Source: CAZNRY01 sp964575675
GTDB taxonomy: Bacteria; Eisenbacteria; RBG-16-71-46; CAIMUX01; VGJL01
Length of the DNA stretch: 16,313 nt
Direction: 5' to 3'
Assembly (NCBI GenBank): GCA_964575675.1
Contig: CAZNRY010000093.1
Location: 1 to 16,313 of the forward strand
Shown here piece after piece: positions 1 to 8,400 of the stretch. Positions within the stretch are counted from its first letter, which is position 1. Every line of letters begins with the position of its first letter. The notes beneath the pieces are model-generated. The model saw only the letters and a list, made by a program, of their open reading frames with translations. It did not search any database and had not been told where the DNA came from. A program made the position numbers and the translations under genes.

Positions 1-115
1 CCCTATACTCCCCCGTGCGGGCCGCGCTCCGGACGGGATGCCCGGCGGCCCCGCCGCCCGCTGCGGCCTTCCCGGGGCATCTCTTTGGGCTGCAAAGCGT
101 TGGAGACTCACTCGA

Positions 116-1039
116 ATGACCGACCGTATCTTGATCCACGAAGTCGGCCCGCGAGACGGGCTGCAGGTCGAAAGAGCCGTCGTCCCCCACGAGGAGAAGA
201 TTCGCTGGATCGAGGGACTCTTCGAATCGGGAATCGACATCATCCAGGTCGGCTCCTTCGTCAATCCCGAGAAAGTCCCGCAGATGGCCGACACCGACTC
301 GCTCTTCAGCGATCTCTTGGCATCGGGCAGGAAGCCCGCGAATGTCGTCCTTTCCGCTCTCGTCCTGAACGAAAAGGGTCTCGATCGAGGGATGGTCTGC
401 GGGGTCGAGATGTTCTGCATGGGGGTCTCGGCCAGCGAGACGCACAGCATGAAGAACACCGGCATGAGCACTTCCGAGGCCCTCGCGCGGATCATCCCGA
501 TGGCGAAGAATGCGCAGACAGCCGGCAAGAGGGTGCAGGTATCGGTCCAGTCGGCATTCGGCTGCGGTTTCGAAGGCACGATCGATCACGACAAGATGCT
601 TGGTATCGTGAAGGATTATCTCGCGGCCGGCATCCGGAATATCAGCCTTGCCGATACTGCGGGTCATGGGCAACCGCGGCAGGTCGAGGAGCTCTTCTCC
701 GCGATCCGCGCGCTCGATCCGCAGGTCGAGATGGCCTGCCACTTTCACAATACCTATGGCCTGGGCCTTGCGAACTGCTACGCGGCGCTCAACGCCGGCG
801 TGCGCTCCTTTGAGTCGGCCTTCGGGGGGCTGGGCGGATGTCCCTTCACCAAGCTTCCCGCCGGAAACGTCAGCACCGAGGACCTTGTCCACACGCTCCA
901 GCGAATGGGGATCCGCCGCGACATCCACCTCGAGAAACTCCTCGATGTCGCGAGACAGGTGGGCGCGTTCATGAATCGGGAGCTGCCCGGGTTCATTCTC
1001 AAGTCGGGTTCGATTGTCGATTTCAAGAAGACCGTTTAA
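116..1039 (+). CDS. HMG-CoA lyase family enzyme (HMG-CoA or citramalyl-CoA lyase)
   Basis: A 307-residue TIM-barrel lyase of the DRE-TIM/HMG-CoA lyase family. It would cleave a 3-hydroxy-3-methyl dicarboxylyl-CoA by retro-aldol chemistry, for example HMG-CoA to acetoacetate plus acetyl-CoA, in the cytoplasm. Visible family marks are the N-terminal VGPRDGLQ motif (Arg13-Asp14), the metal-binding His-x-His at 209-211 and the Gly-rich loop GGLGGCPF with the active-site Cys242. GNVSTED follows that loop. Length is normal for the bacterial family. An in-frame ATG at 38 would add 26 Pro/Arg-rich residues unlike the family. The ATG at 116 begins the conserved strand and has a GGAG about ten bases upstream, so I chose it. 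A CoA-transferase gene starts 24 bases after the stop, so the two probably act in sequence. That pairing leaves (R)-citramalyl-CoA lyase as a real alternative to HMG-CoA lyase. Confidence 0.88.
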   Translation: MTDRILIHEVGPRDGLQVERAVVPHEEKIRWIEGLFESGIDIIQVGSFVNPEKVPQMADTDSLFSDLLASGRKPANVVLSALVLNEKGLDRGMVCGVEMFCMGVSASETHSMKNTGMSTSEALARIIPMAKNAQTAGKRVQVSVQSAFGCGFEGTIDHDKMLGIVKDYLAAGIRNISLADTAGHGQPRQVEELFSAIRALDPQVEMACHFHNTYGLGLANCYAALNAGVRSFESAFGGLGGCPFTKLPAGNVSTEDLVHTLQRMGIRRDIHLEKLLDVARQVGAFMNRELPGFILKSGSIVDFKKTV

Positions 1040-1063
1040 GGGGATGAGGGGAGGGGGAGAGGC

Positions 1064-2257
1064 ATGAAACTCCTGGAAAACGTCCGCGTGATCGATCTGA
1101 CGAACGTCCTGTCCGGTCCATTCGCCACGATGCACCTGGCGCTTCTCGGAGCCGAGGTGATCAAGATCGAGAACCCCGACGGTGGCGACCTGGCCCGGAA
1201 ACTCGGCAATGTGGGCAAGCTCAATAAGGAGCTGATGGGGACGAGCTTCCTCGCCCAGAACGCCAACAAGAAGTCGATCACGCTGAATCTGAAGGTCAAC
1301 GAGGCTAAGGAGATCCTCCGCAAGCTCATAAGATCGGCCGACGTCGTGGTCGAGAACTTCCGCCCCGGCGTGATGGACCGCTTGGGATTCTCGTACGAGG
1401 AGATGACCAAGCTGAACCCGAAGATCATCTACTGCGCGATCTCGGGATTCGGCAAGACGGGTCCCGACGCCTTCAAACCCGCCTACGACCAGATCGTTCA
1501 GGGGCTCTCGGGCGTGATGGCCGTAAACGGCGACGAGCGGCTGAACCCGCTCCGCTGCGGCTTCCCGGTCTGCGACACCGTCGGCGGAATGAACGCTGCT
1601 TTCGCGATCATGGCGGCGCTCTATCATCGCGAGAAGATCGGCGAGGGGCAGTTCATCGACATTGCGCTCATCGATTCGATCATGCCGCTCATGGGCTGGG
1701 TCGCGGCGAACCTCCTGATCGGCGGGCAGCAACCCGTCCTGATGGGCAACGACAACTTCACCGCCGCGCCCTCCGGCACCTTCCGTACGAAGGACGGCTA
1801 CATCAACATCGCGGCGAATCAGCAGAAACAGTGGGAGGATCTGGTCGATTGCCTCGGGCTTCCCGAGCTCAAGACCGACCCACGCTTTCAGGAGCGCGAC
1901 ACGCGGAAGGCGAACCGCAAACTCCTGACCCCGCTGATCGAGGAGAAGCTCGCGCAGCAGAGCACGCTTCACTGGGTGGATATCTTGAATGAGAAGGGGA
2001 TCCCGTCGGGCGACATCCTCGGTCTGGAAGCGGCCCTCACGTCCCCGCAAGCGGTCCACCGGAATGTCATCGTCGACGTCAAGGAGGACGGGATCGGCCC
2101 GGTCAAGTTGTTCAACCTGACCGCGAAGTTTTCAAAGACCCCGGCGAGCGTGGATGCTCCCCCGCCGCGCCTGTCGGCCCACACAGCAGAGGTCCTGGCG
2201 CAGCTCGGATACAGCGATGCCGATCTCAAGGCGCTGAAGGAGAAGATGGCGATATAG
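1064..2257 (+). CDS. CaiB/BaiF family (class III) CoA-transferase
   Basis: A 397-residue family III CoA-transferase, cytoplasmic and normally an interlocked dimer, moving CoA between carboxylic acids through an aspartyl-CoA thioester. Family features seen are the N-terminal block VIDLTNVLSGPFATMHLALLG, then GAEVIKIE, the VVENFRPGVMDRLG segment near 95-108 and the ISGFGKTGP segment near 126-134. The likely nucleophile is Asp171 in the 'CDTVGG' context, followed by the IGEGQFIDIALIDS stretch. The ATG at 1064 follows a purine-rich GAGGGGGAGAGG ribosome binding site. It lies 24 bases behind the lyase gene and 19 bases ahead of the membrane-protein gene, so the three are probably co-transcribed. 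With an HMG-CoA-lyase-type partner, plausible acceptors are 3-hydroxy-3-methylglutarate, citramalate, itaconate or glutarate. Sequence alone does not settle which. Confidence 0.9.
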   Translation: MKLLENVRVIDLTNVLSGPFATMHLALLGAEVIKIENPDGGDLARKLGNVGKLNKELMGTSFLAQNANKKSITLNLKVNEAKEILRKLIRSADVVVENFRPGVMDRLGFSYEEMTKLNPKIIYCAISGFGKTGPDAFKPAYDQIVQGLSGVMAVNGDERLNPLRCGFPVCDTVGGMNAAFAIMAALYHREKIGEGQFIDIALIDSIMPLMGWVAANLLIGGQQPVLMGNDNFTAAPSGTFRTKDGYINIAANQQKQWEDLVDCLGLPELKTDPRFQERDTRKANRKLLTPLIEEKLAQQSTLHWVDILNEKGIPSGDILGLEAALTSPQAVHRNVIVDVKEDGIGPVKLFNLTAKFSKTPASVDAPPPRLSAHTAEVLAQLGYSDADLKALKEKMAI

Positions 2258-2263
2258 GTTGAG

Positions 2264-2270
2264 AAGGAGG
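2264..2270 (+). promoter_or_regulatory. Strong ribosome binding site of the small membrane protein
   Basis: A perfect AAGGAGG lies six bases before the ATG at 2277. It selects that ATG over the in-frame TTG at 2259, which would place the Shine-Dalgarno inside the coding region. It is just downstream of the CoA-transferase stop at 2255-2257. Confidence 0.75.
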
Positions 2271-2276
2271 TGCGCG

Positions 2277-2663
2277 ATGGCTGTGGAATCCGAACTACCG
2301 ACCACTCATTCCCCGTCCGCCTTCGTCCCGGCGCCGAGCGCCCCCCTGTGGTTACGCATCCTGGGCTTCCCCCGCTCGCCGTCCGGCTGGTGGTCGGTCA
2401 TCCTCGAGGTCGGCTTCATCATCCTGATCACCCTCTTGAAGGTGCTCATTGCGAGCGGGCAACGGGGCGGCGAGACATTCTTCGCGAATCCGCTCATGGC
2501 CGGGACGTTGATTGCCGCGTCGGCCTCCGCGATCGCCGGTTCGATATTCGGGCTCTTCTCGTTCATCCGCAGGCGGGAGCGATCGCTCCTCGTCTTCATC
2601 GCGGTGTTGCTCGGTCTCTTCGTTCTGATGTTCACGATCGGGGAGCTTGGAGGACACGACTAG
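2277..2663 (+). CDS. Small three-helix membrane protein, function unknown
   Basis: A 128-residue protein I do not recognise. A polar, Pro/Ser-rich N-terminus of about 35 residues precedes three hydrophobic segments: one beginning WSVILEVGFIILI, one around NPLMAGTLIAASASAIAG and one around LLVFIAVLLGLFVLMF. The Arg-rich loop IRRRERS sits between helices 2 and 3. By the positive-inside rule this loop is cytoplasmic. The frame is open from a TTG at 2259, but an ideal AAGGAGG at 2264-2270, six bases from the ATG at 2277, decides the start. It is the last gene of the lyase/CoA-transferase cluster. Co-transcription hints at a membrane role beside that pathway, but nothing in the sequence assigns one. 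Confidence 0.75.
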   Translation: MAVESELPTTHSPSAFVPAPSAPLWLRILGFPRSPSGWWSVILEVGFIILITLLKVLIASGQRGGETFFANPLMAGTLIAASASAIAGSIFGLFSFIRRRERSLLVFIAVLLGLFVLMFTIGELGGHD

Positions 2664-2850
2664 GAACATTTCCTCGCCGGCGCGTGAGGCGTTCGCCCCC
2701 GGTCCGAGCGGGAAGGATGCGTACTGATCCTGCTCGATCTGCCGACGGGAAGCAGCGAGACCGACACGGGCGTTGTCCTCGACCTCACGCTCGGCAAGGA
2801 GTGGCGGGTGAGCAGAGGCTATGCAGGAGCGAGTTGCGCCATGCGCCGCC

Positions 2851-5082
2851 TCATCGGAGCAGCACCGCCTTCTGCGACCTCACGCCGCCCGGTCCGCTCA
2901 TCCGGATGAAGTAGACGCCCGCGCGCGCCACCGGATCCGTCCCCGACCCGTCCCACCCGACCTCGCCCGGGCCGGCGGGGCGCCGCCCGTTCAACAGCTC
3001 GCGGACGAGCCTGCCGGCTGCATCGAAGACCTCGATCCGCACCGTCCCCTCTTCCGCCAGCGAGAAGAGGATGTGGAGCCGATCGGATGACGGGTTCGCT
3101 GCGACCTTGAGGAGGAAGCCCCCCTCGATGGGCGTGGAAGGCTCTTCCACGTCGATCCGGATGCAGAGCGGATTCGTATTGGCGTCGCGGTTGTACGCGG
3201 TCGCGAACATCGTGAGTTCGACCGTTGTCTTGAGACCATCGCCGTCGTAGTCGGCGCACGGTTCCTGGGACCCGGCCGCCGAGAACCAGCCCTGGTCGGC
3301 CGAGTCGACCCTCCCGTCGGCCTGGACTCCGTCCCAGTCGGGACTCGCGAGGCTCGGGTAGGTCCGAATGACCACGCCGGCGGCCCTCACTACGACCGAA
3401 CAGACCGCGCAGCCCCCCACCTGTGGATTCAGGACCGCTCTGCCCATGAAATCGGTCACGGCGCGCAGCCCATCGACGGGTGAATCGACGCAGATCGGCT
3501 TGTCGGCGCAGTCCCAGAGTTCGATCGAGACCTCCGCGCCGCTCACGGGCACACCGAGCAGCGTCGTCAGCGTGACCGTGACTTGGTCGACGGTCGACTG
3601 CGATCCCGGGCTCATGAACGCCTTGCCGTACGCGTCCCACGGCGCCACAGAGCAACGCGCGGGATCGGGCAGGCAGGGAGAGGGATCGCAAGCGGGGAAA
3701 CTGAGCGAATAGTATCCGCCGAGCGCCTCGCAATCGCCCCAGAGCATCAGCTCACACTCCCGTTCAGGAGGAATGCAGCAGGCGATGGGAACGCAGGGGC
3801 TGGGAGAGCAACTTTGCCACTGCGTCTGGAAATCTCCCCCGGCCTGCCAACACTCGTATGCAGGTCCAAACGTGCAGGCGCCCGTCGCAACATCGCAGCA
3901 TGCCCCGGGATCGCAGGGATTCGGATCGCAGAACGGCCACCCGATGAAGGTTCCCCCCACCGCCGCGCACTCCCACAGACGGGTGACAGTGCAGGCGTGC
4001 GTCGCGGGGTCGCAGCAGGCCCCCGGGCCGCACGGATTCGGTTCACAGGTCGTTGTCCCCGGGATGAAGTACCCACCCACAGCCGTGCACTCGTCGTACG
4101 TGACGACCATGCAAGTTCCCGATTGCGTGTCGCAACATACGCTCGGTACGCAGGGATTCGGTTCGCAGGACTGAAACTCGGTAGCCAGCTCATATCCAAA
4201 CGCCCAGCATTCTCCGCCGCGCAGCACTTGGCAGAACCCCGAGACGAAATCACAGCACGCTCCCTGGACGCATGGATCCGGAGCGCAAGTCGTGGAGCTG
4301 GAAATGAAGTATCCGCCCCACTCGGCGCAGGCTCCGGCGGGAAGGAGCCGGCATTCGTTCGTCTGCGGGTCGCAGCACGCGGCCAACGCACAGGGATCGG
4401 GGCTACAAGTCGGCAGATAAGGAATGAAGATCCCGCCTGCCGCCGCGCAGTCCGGATAGGTGCGAATGGAGCACCCCCCGCTCACGGGATCGCAGCAGGC
4501 GGATTGCATGCCGTCCACGAGCGCGAAGTTGTCGAGTTTGCCTTCGAGGCGATCGTGCTCGTTGATGGACACGTCGAAGTCCACCGCCAGCGAGGCGACG
4601 GAGGCCAGCACGGAAGCGAAGCCGGCGGTTCCCTCCGTCCGCGTCCATGCGGAAGCGATCAACGGCGCCCAGTGCGCGACCCACACCTCCGTCGCCACGG
4701 CATCGGACGGCGTGAACTGGAAAACGGTTCCGTCACTTCCTGTAATCACGAGCGCCGCGTGACTCAGCGCGTACTGGCCCAAGAAGAAATCGTAGGTAAT
4801 CGATCCGTACTCCCTCAGGTCGGCTGGATAGACAAGCGGAGCGATGACCGGGAGCCTTCCGCACCCGGCGCAATCGTCATAGACTGCCGCGCACCCGCCG
4901 GGATTCCCATCAGCCGGCAGATACGCCAACTCCCCGCCGTAGGGAGGAAATCCTGGAGTCCACCCCTCGAGGTCGGCGTTGAAAGGCCAGACCGTCGTTG
5001 CGGCGGCGTTCGGTGCGAGGAATGGGAGGGAAGCAACGGCGAGCAGTACCAACGGCATTCGGCAGAAACGCGGCGAAACCAT
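2851..5082 (-). CDS. Secreted cysteine-rich repeat protein with FlgD-like C-terminal domain
   Basis: A 743-residue exported protein with no known function. In order: a signal peptide (1-28, ending in the cleavable stretch APNAAA); a laminin-B-like beta-sandwich (about 30-190, with the pattern ITYDFFLGQ then ALVITGSDG and LDNFALV); seven six-cysteine modules of 40 residues (196-470); an Ig-like segment (about 495-575); a pair of dockerin/EF-hand-like loops (about 580-630, including DYDGDG); and a FlgD-like Ig domain (about 658-743) ending GVYFIRMSG...KAVLLR. The open frame extends 39 codons further upstream. The ATG at 5082 immediately starts the signal peptide and has CCGGAG six bases ahead, so I chose it. 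It is probably a surface or extracellular adhesive or binding protein; that is inference from the architecture. It converges with the plus-strand cluster on its left. Confidence 0.85.
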   Translation of the reverse strand: MVSPRFCRMPLVLLAVASLPFLAPNAAATTVWPFNADLEGWTPGFPPYGGELAYLPADGNPGGCAAVYDDCAGCGRLPVIAPLVYPADLREYGSITYDFFLGQYALSHAALVITGSDGTVFQFTPSDAVATEVWVAHWAPLIASAWTRTEGTAGFASVLASVASLAVDFDVSINEHDRLEGKLDNFALVDGMQSACCDPVSGGCSIRTYPDCAAAGGIFIPYLPTCSPDPCALAACCDPQTNECRLLPAGACAEWGGYFISSSTTCAPDPCVQGACCDFVSGFCQVLRGGECWAFGYELATEFQSCEPNPCVPSVCCDTQSGTCMVVTYDECTAVGGYFIPGTTTCEPNPCGPGACCDPATHACTVTRLWECAAVGGTFIGWPFCDPNPCDPGACCDVATGACTFGPAYECWQAGGDFQTQWQSCSPSPCVPIACCIPPERECELMLWGDCEALGGYYSLSFPACDPSPCLPDPARCSVAPWDAYGKAFMSPGSQSTVDQVTVTLTTLLGVPVSGAEVSIELWDCADKPICVDSPVDGLRAVTDFMGRAVLNPQVGGCAVCSVVVRAAGVVIRTYPSLASPDWDGVQADGRVDSADQGWFSAAGSQEPCADYDGDGLKTTVELTMFATAYNRDANTNPLCIRIDVEEPSTPIEGGFLLKVAANPSSDRLHILFSLAEEGTVRIEVFDAAGRLVRELLNGRRPAGPGEVGWDGSGTDPVARAGVYFIRMSGPGGVRSQKAVLLR
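3673..4497 (-). repeat. Seven tandem 40-residue six-cysteine modules
   Basis: Within the preceding gene, the CC pair recurs at residues 196, 236, 276, 316, 356, 395 and 435, a period of 40 residues (39 once). Each unit follows ACCDPxTGxCx(7)CxxxGGxFx(6)CxPNPC with six cysteines. On the DNA the period is about 120 bp: 'CAGGGATTCGG'-like cores recur near 4031, 4151, 4271 and 4391. The copies are clearly diverged from one another, so this is an old protein repeat, not a recent DNA duplication or an assembly artefact. Cysteine spacing suggests three disulfides per module. Confidence 0.9.
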
Positions 5083-5233
5083 AGCGATCTCCGGCGGTCC
5101 GGATCGAATCCGAGTCAACCAGTCCCCGAATCTGACCCGCGGACGCTTGTGGGTGCTTTGCTCTCTCCGCGCGTCCTGAACAGGCATGCTGGATCCCAAG
5201 ATGCCGCGCGGACCATTTGTTCAAGCGCCTGTG

Positions 5234-5262
5234 AGAGTACCACCGTTGCGGCGCAAGGTCAA
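5234..5262 (-). promoter_or_regulatory. Candidate sigma70 promoter for the repeat protein
   Basis: On the minus strand, TTGACC (5257-5262) is followed after 17 bases by TACTCT (5234-5239). The -35 is good but the -10 matches only three of six consensus positions. It would give a leader of roughly 145 bases before the ATG at 5082. This is a weak prediction. Confidence 0.3.
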
Positions 5263-5345
5263 TGGAGAGAGATGGAGGACCACAACCGGAGAGGCCGCCC
5301 CGTGGAATGCGCCCGGCGCGGAATCGCATAAGATCTCCCGGCGAC

Positions 5346-5387
5346 GGAGCCCCGGCCCCCTCCCCCGCTTGGGCCGGCCGGGGCTCC
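5346..5387 (-). terminator. GC-rich hairpin, possible terminator
   Basis: A perfect 12-bp inverted repeat (GGAGCCCCGGCC at 5346-5357 and its complement at 5376-5387) with an 18-base loop sits 14 bases past the stop of the 1014-residue protein gene. It has no U-tract on the transcript side, so it may act as a 3'-end stabiliser or a non-canonical terminator. Confidence 0.5.
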
Positions 5388-5401
5388 GCGCCACGGATGG
5401 A

Positions 5402-8400
5402 TCAGCGTAGCCGGATCACCTTCTTCGTCCACTCCCCGCGGGAAGTCGTGAGCCGGATGAAGTAGACCCCCGCGGGCGCGGCGACGCCTGCCTGGGTTTT
5501 CCCGCTCCAGACCACGGACTGTGGCCCCGCGGGGAGCAGACCGTCGACGAGCGTGGCGATGCGTCGTCCCGCCGCGTCGTGCACGGTGAGGCGCGCCATC
5601 CCCGGCAGCGCGAGGCCGAAATCGACCCACGCGGAGGGCAAGAATGGATTCGGCGTGATCCGCTCGATCCCGTCAGCCCTCACCCCGCCCTCGGTGGGCG
5701 GAACATCGGCCGGACCGAGAGGAAGCACTTTCACCGTGATCTCGGCCTGCTCCTGGACCTCGTTGCCGTTGTCGTAGGTCATCGTGATCGTGACCGTGAC
5801 CTGGTCCGTGTCCGCCGCCGCGTCCTTAAGAAGCGTGCCGAACGGCAAGTGGACCGTCGCAGAGATCGCAGACTCCTCTCCCGGAGAAAGGTCGTATGCC
5901 CCGGTCGTGGGAGGCAGCAGCCAGCCGCGGAGATCCGACCACTGCACGATTCCGGCCATGGAGGCATCAGGCCGGACGTTCTTGACCGTCCCCTCGATCA
6001 GGAGATCCGTTCCCTCCGTGCCACTCATCGCGCGAGCGATCGTGTGGACGAGGACTGGGTTCGTGACCGGAAGATCGTAGGTTCCCGTCGTCGTCCCGAT
6101 CCCCTGGAACTCCTGGACCATGACCATCGCGGTCTGCGCGCCCGGAGCGAGTTCGGGCGGCACCGTGATCACAGCGGGGATCGTCATAGCGCCCGATGGC
6201 GGCAACGTGAATGGAGTCGTCCCGGGGCTGACCCCGACCCCGGTGGCGTTCAGCATCGCCATTCCGTTGAGGGGGACATCGGAACGGTTACGAAGCATCA
6301 CGTTCCATGCGAAGTCGTGCGGAAGCGTGAAGCCGGTGCACGGGTTCGGCGGATACGCGACGATCTCAACCGCCGGCTCGATGACATAGGCGACATCCGC
6401 CTCGAACATCGCCCCGCCCGGCTCTATACCTACGAGGTGTAGGCTCCCCCCCGCCCCGATGAGCGCTGGATTCGCAGACAGGCTCCCAATCACCCGTCCA
6501 GGCGCCGTCCCCGAGGGCGGGATGCTCACCGGCCCGAGAACCATGAGGCTCGAGAAGTGGCCGTCCTCGTCCGCCACGTTCCAGTTCAGCCCGTTCAACG
6601 GAATCGGCGCGGGGTTCCGGAGCTGGAACTGCACCTGCGCATCCGAGTTCCCCGGCACGAGGTCGACCGGCGTGATGGAGAAGAGATCGAGCGGCATCCC
6701 GACGCTCACGCTCGTGAGGCTGAGCGGGATGATCTCGGTGTCGATCGTTCCGATGAAGGTGAGCCGGTTGATCGTCCCCGGAGGCGCGCTCGGCGGCGGT
6801 TGAATGATGAACCTCGCAAGCCCCGAACCACCGGCCGGAAGATCCAGCGTCGGCGTCTCCGGCGTGATCGGCCATCCCAGCGAATCGGCCATCAGGATGT
6901 TGATCACATGCGCCGGTCCGCCCTGGCGATTCTCGACGAGGACCTCTAGGCGGCTTGCCAACCCCGCCCTCACAATGGGCGAGGAGGAAAGCTGTGCCGC
7001 GAGGCGGCCGCCCACGACGACCTGCCCAAAGGAAGTGACCGGCGGACCGTCGCTCGTGATCGTGACGGTGTACGGGTCAACGGTCCCGGGCAGCGCCACG
7101 AGGGGAATCTGAATGTCGAAGAGCGCCAAGCCCCCATCTCGCGGAGCAAGGGTCAAGGTCTGCGGCGGCGGCGTGCCCCACCCGAGATTGTCGGCAAGGC
7201 TGACGACGACCGTCACGGGATTGTCCGTGCTGTTCGATACCGCGATCACAGACTGCGTTTTGACCCCGGGCCCCGCGTCGTCCGGCACGTTCGTCGCATC
7301 GGGCGTGGTCACCGGGATGAAGCAGTACGGACAGAACGTCGCCCAGATGAAGTCATCCTGATTGGGTCCCAGCGCGTTGACCGCGGGATTCGTGTTCCCA
7401 TCGAGCCGGGCGCGATCCGCAAAACTGCGCGCGGCCGCTTCCTTCACGTCGTAGAGGATCGTCGGACACGGCGTGATCGGGATGACGTCGAATGTGACCC
7501 GGTCGTCGCCGGCCCACGCATGATTAGTCAAATACCCGTCCCCGTAGGCGACGACGACGCTTGCGGGAGGCACCGTGCGGTCCATCGTGCAATCGAAGTG
7601 CACGAACCCGGGGGTCGGAACGCACACGATCCCGGTCGGCGCCACGGCAAAAACGGAGGGCGAGAGAACCGTGTTGAGCCTCCCCTGCGACTGCAGATTC
7701 GCTCCGCCGGGAGGACAGAGCCCGTTGATGCCCGCGAGGGCCGCCGCCAGCGGACGCATCCCCTGGCCCTCTTGTCCGTCCATCCGCCGCAGGATGCGGC
7801 GCTCGTCGCAGTAGCACTTCGTGCTCGCGACGACATTATCGTACCCGAGGTAGCAGCGGGCTTCCGCAGCCCCGGTCATGTTGAGACCGGAGGACCAGCA
7901 GGTCGCCCACCAGCAGAACGCCTGCGGCGTCTGGAAGTAGGTCGTGTAGAAGGTCTGGGTCACATCGATCGCGTGGGTCTTCCCCGCCCATTCCCTCTTG
8001 ATGATCGACCCGGCGGCGAAAATCGCGGTGTAGTAGTTGAAAACCGAGTCGCGGGCGGCCAGTCCAGCGGCAGTCCACGGATACATTTCCACGGTGGTGG
8101 TCGGGTTGTTCCACCCGTGAGAGGTCACGAGCATCACGTCCGCGGCACGGTTCGTGCAGAAGGTGAAGAAGTTCCAGATGCCGGCCCCGCCCGAGTTGAG
8201 ATCGTTCGCGTTGTCCTGATAGGACGCCCCCTGCGTGTAATGCTGGCTCGCGACGACGATCCCCTGGAAGATCCCGACATCCGTGAGCCCGAACTCCCAG
8301 GTGTTGGTCGAGTAGGAAGAAAATGTGTGCGGGCGGTAGTCCCGGCCGGGCGTCTCGTTCGCGCCGGACCAGACCGAGGTGGGCAGGAGAAGGGCCAGGA

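Larger units (their letters stand above)
5083..5401. other. 319-bp intergenic region between two minus-strand exported-protein genes
   Basis: No credible gene is seen here. It holds the ribosome binding site (GGAG at 5089-5092) and a weak candidate promoter for the cysteine-rich repeat protein. It also holds a GC-rich hairpin just behind the 1014-residue protein gene. An in-frame extension of the repeat protein up to 5199 is Arg/Pro-rich and precedes a good signal peptide, so I treat it as non-coding. Confidence 0.6.

Noticed and set aside
38..115. Upstream in-frame ATG extending the lyase by 26 residues
   Set aside because: The extension is Pro/Arg-rich and not conserved in the family. The ATG at 116 starts exactly at the conserved strand with a usable ribosome site.
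2900..2925. Shared ~16-base string with 5456-5475 (CCGGATGAAGTAGAC) as a possible direct repeat or attachment site
   Set aside because: Both copies encode the conserved GVYFIR motif of the two FlgD-like domains, so coding conservation explains the match.
3193..3342. Cellulosome dockerin function
   Set aside because: The loops are degenerate and no cohesin, glycoside hydrolase or scaffoldin is in the window. Only an EF-hand-like resemblance is claimed.
5083..5199. 39-residue N-terminal extension of the repeat protein
   Set aside because: It would bury the signal peptide. A CCGGAG ribosome site sits directly before the internal ATG at 5082.
3583..5331. Long plus-strand open frame of 582 codons opposite the cysteine-rich repeat protein
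   Set aside because: It is the antisense shadow of a convincing minus-strand gene with signal peptide and repeats. Its translation is Arg/Pro/Gly-rich without motifs and has no ribosome site.
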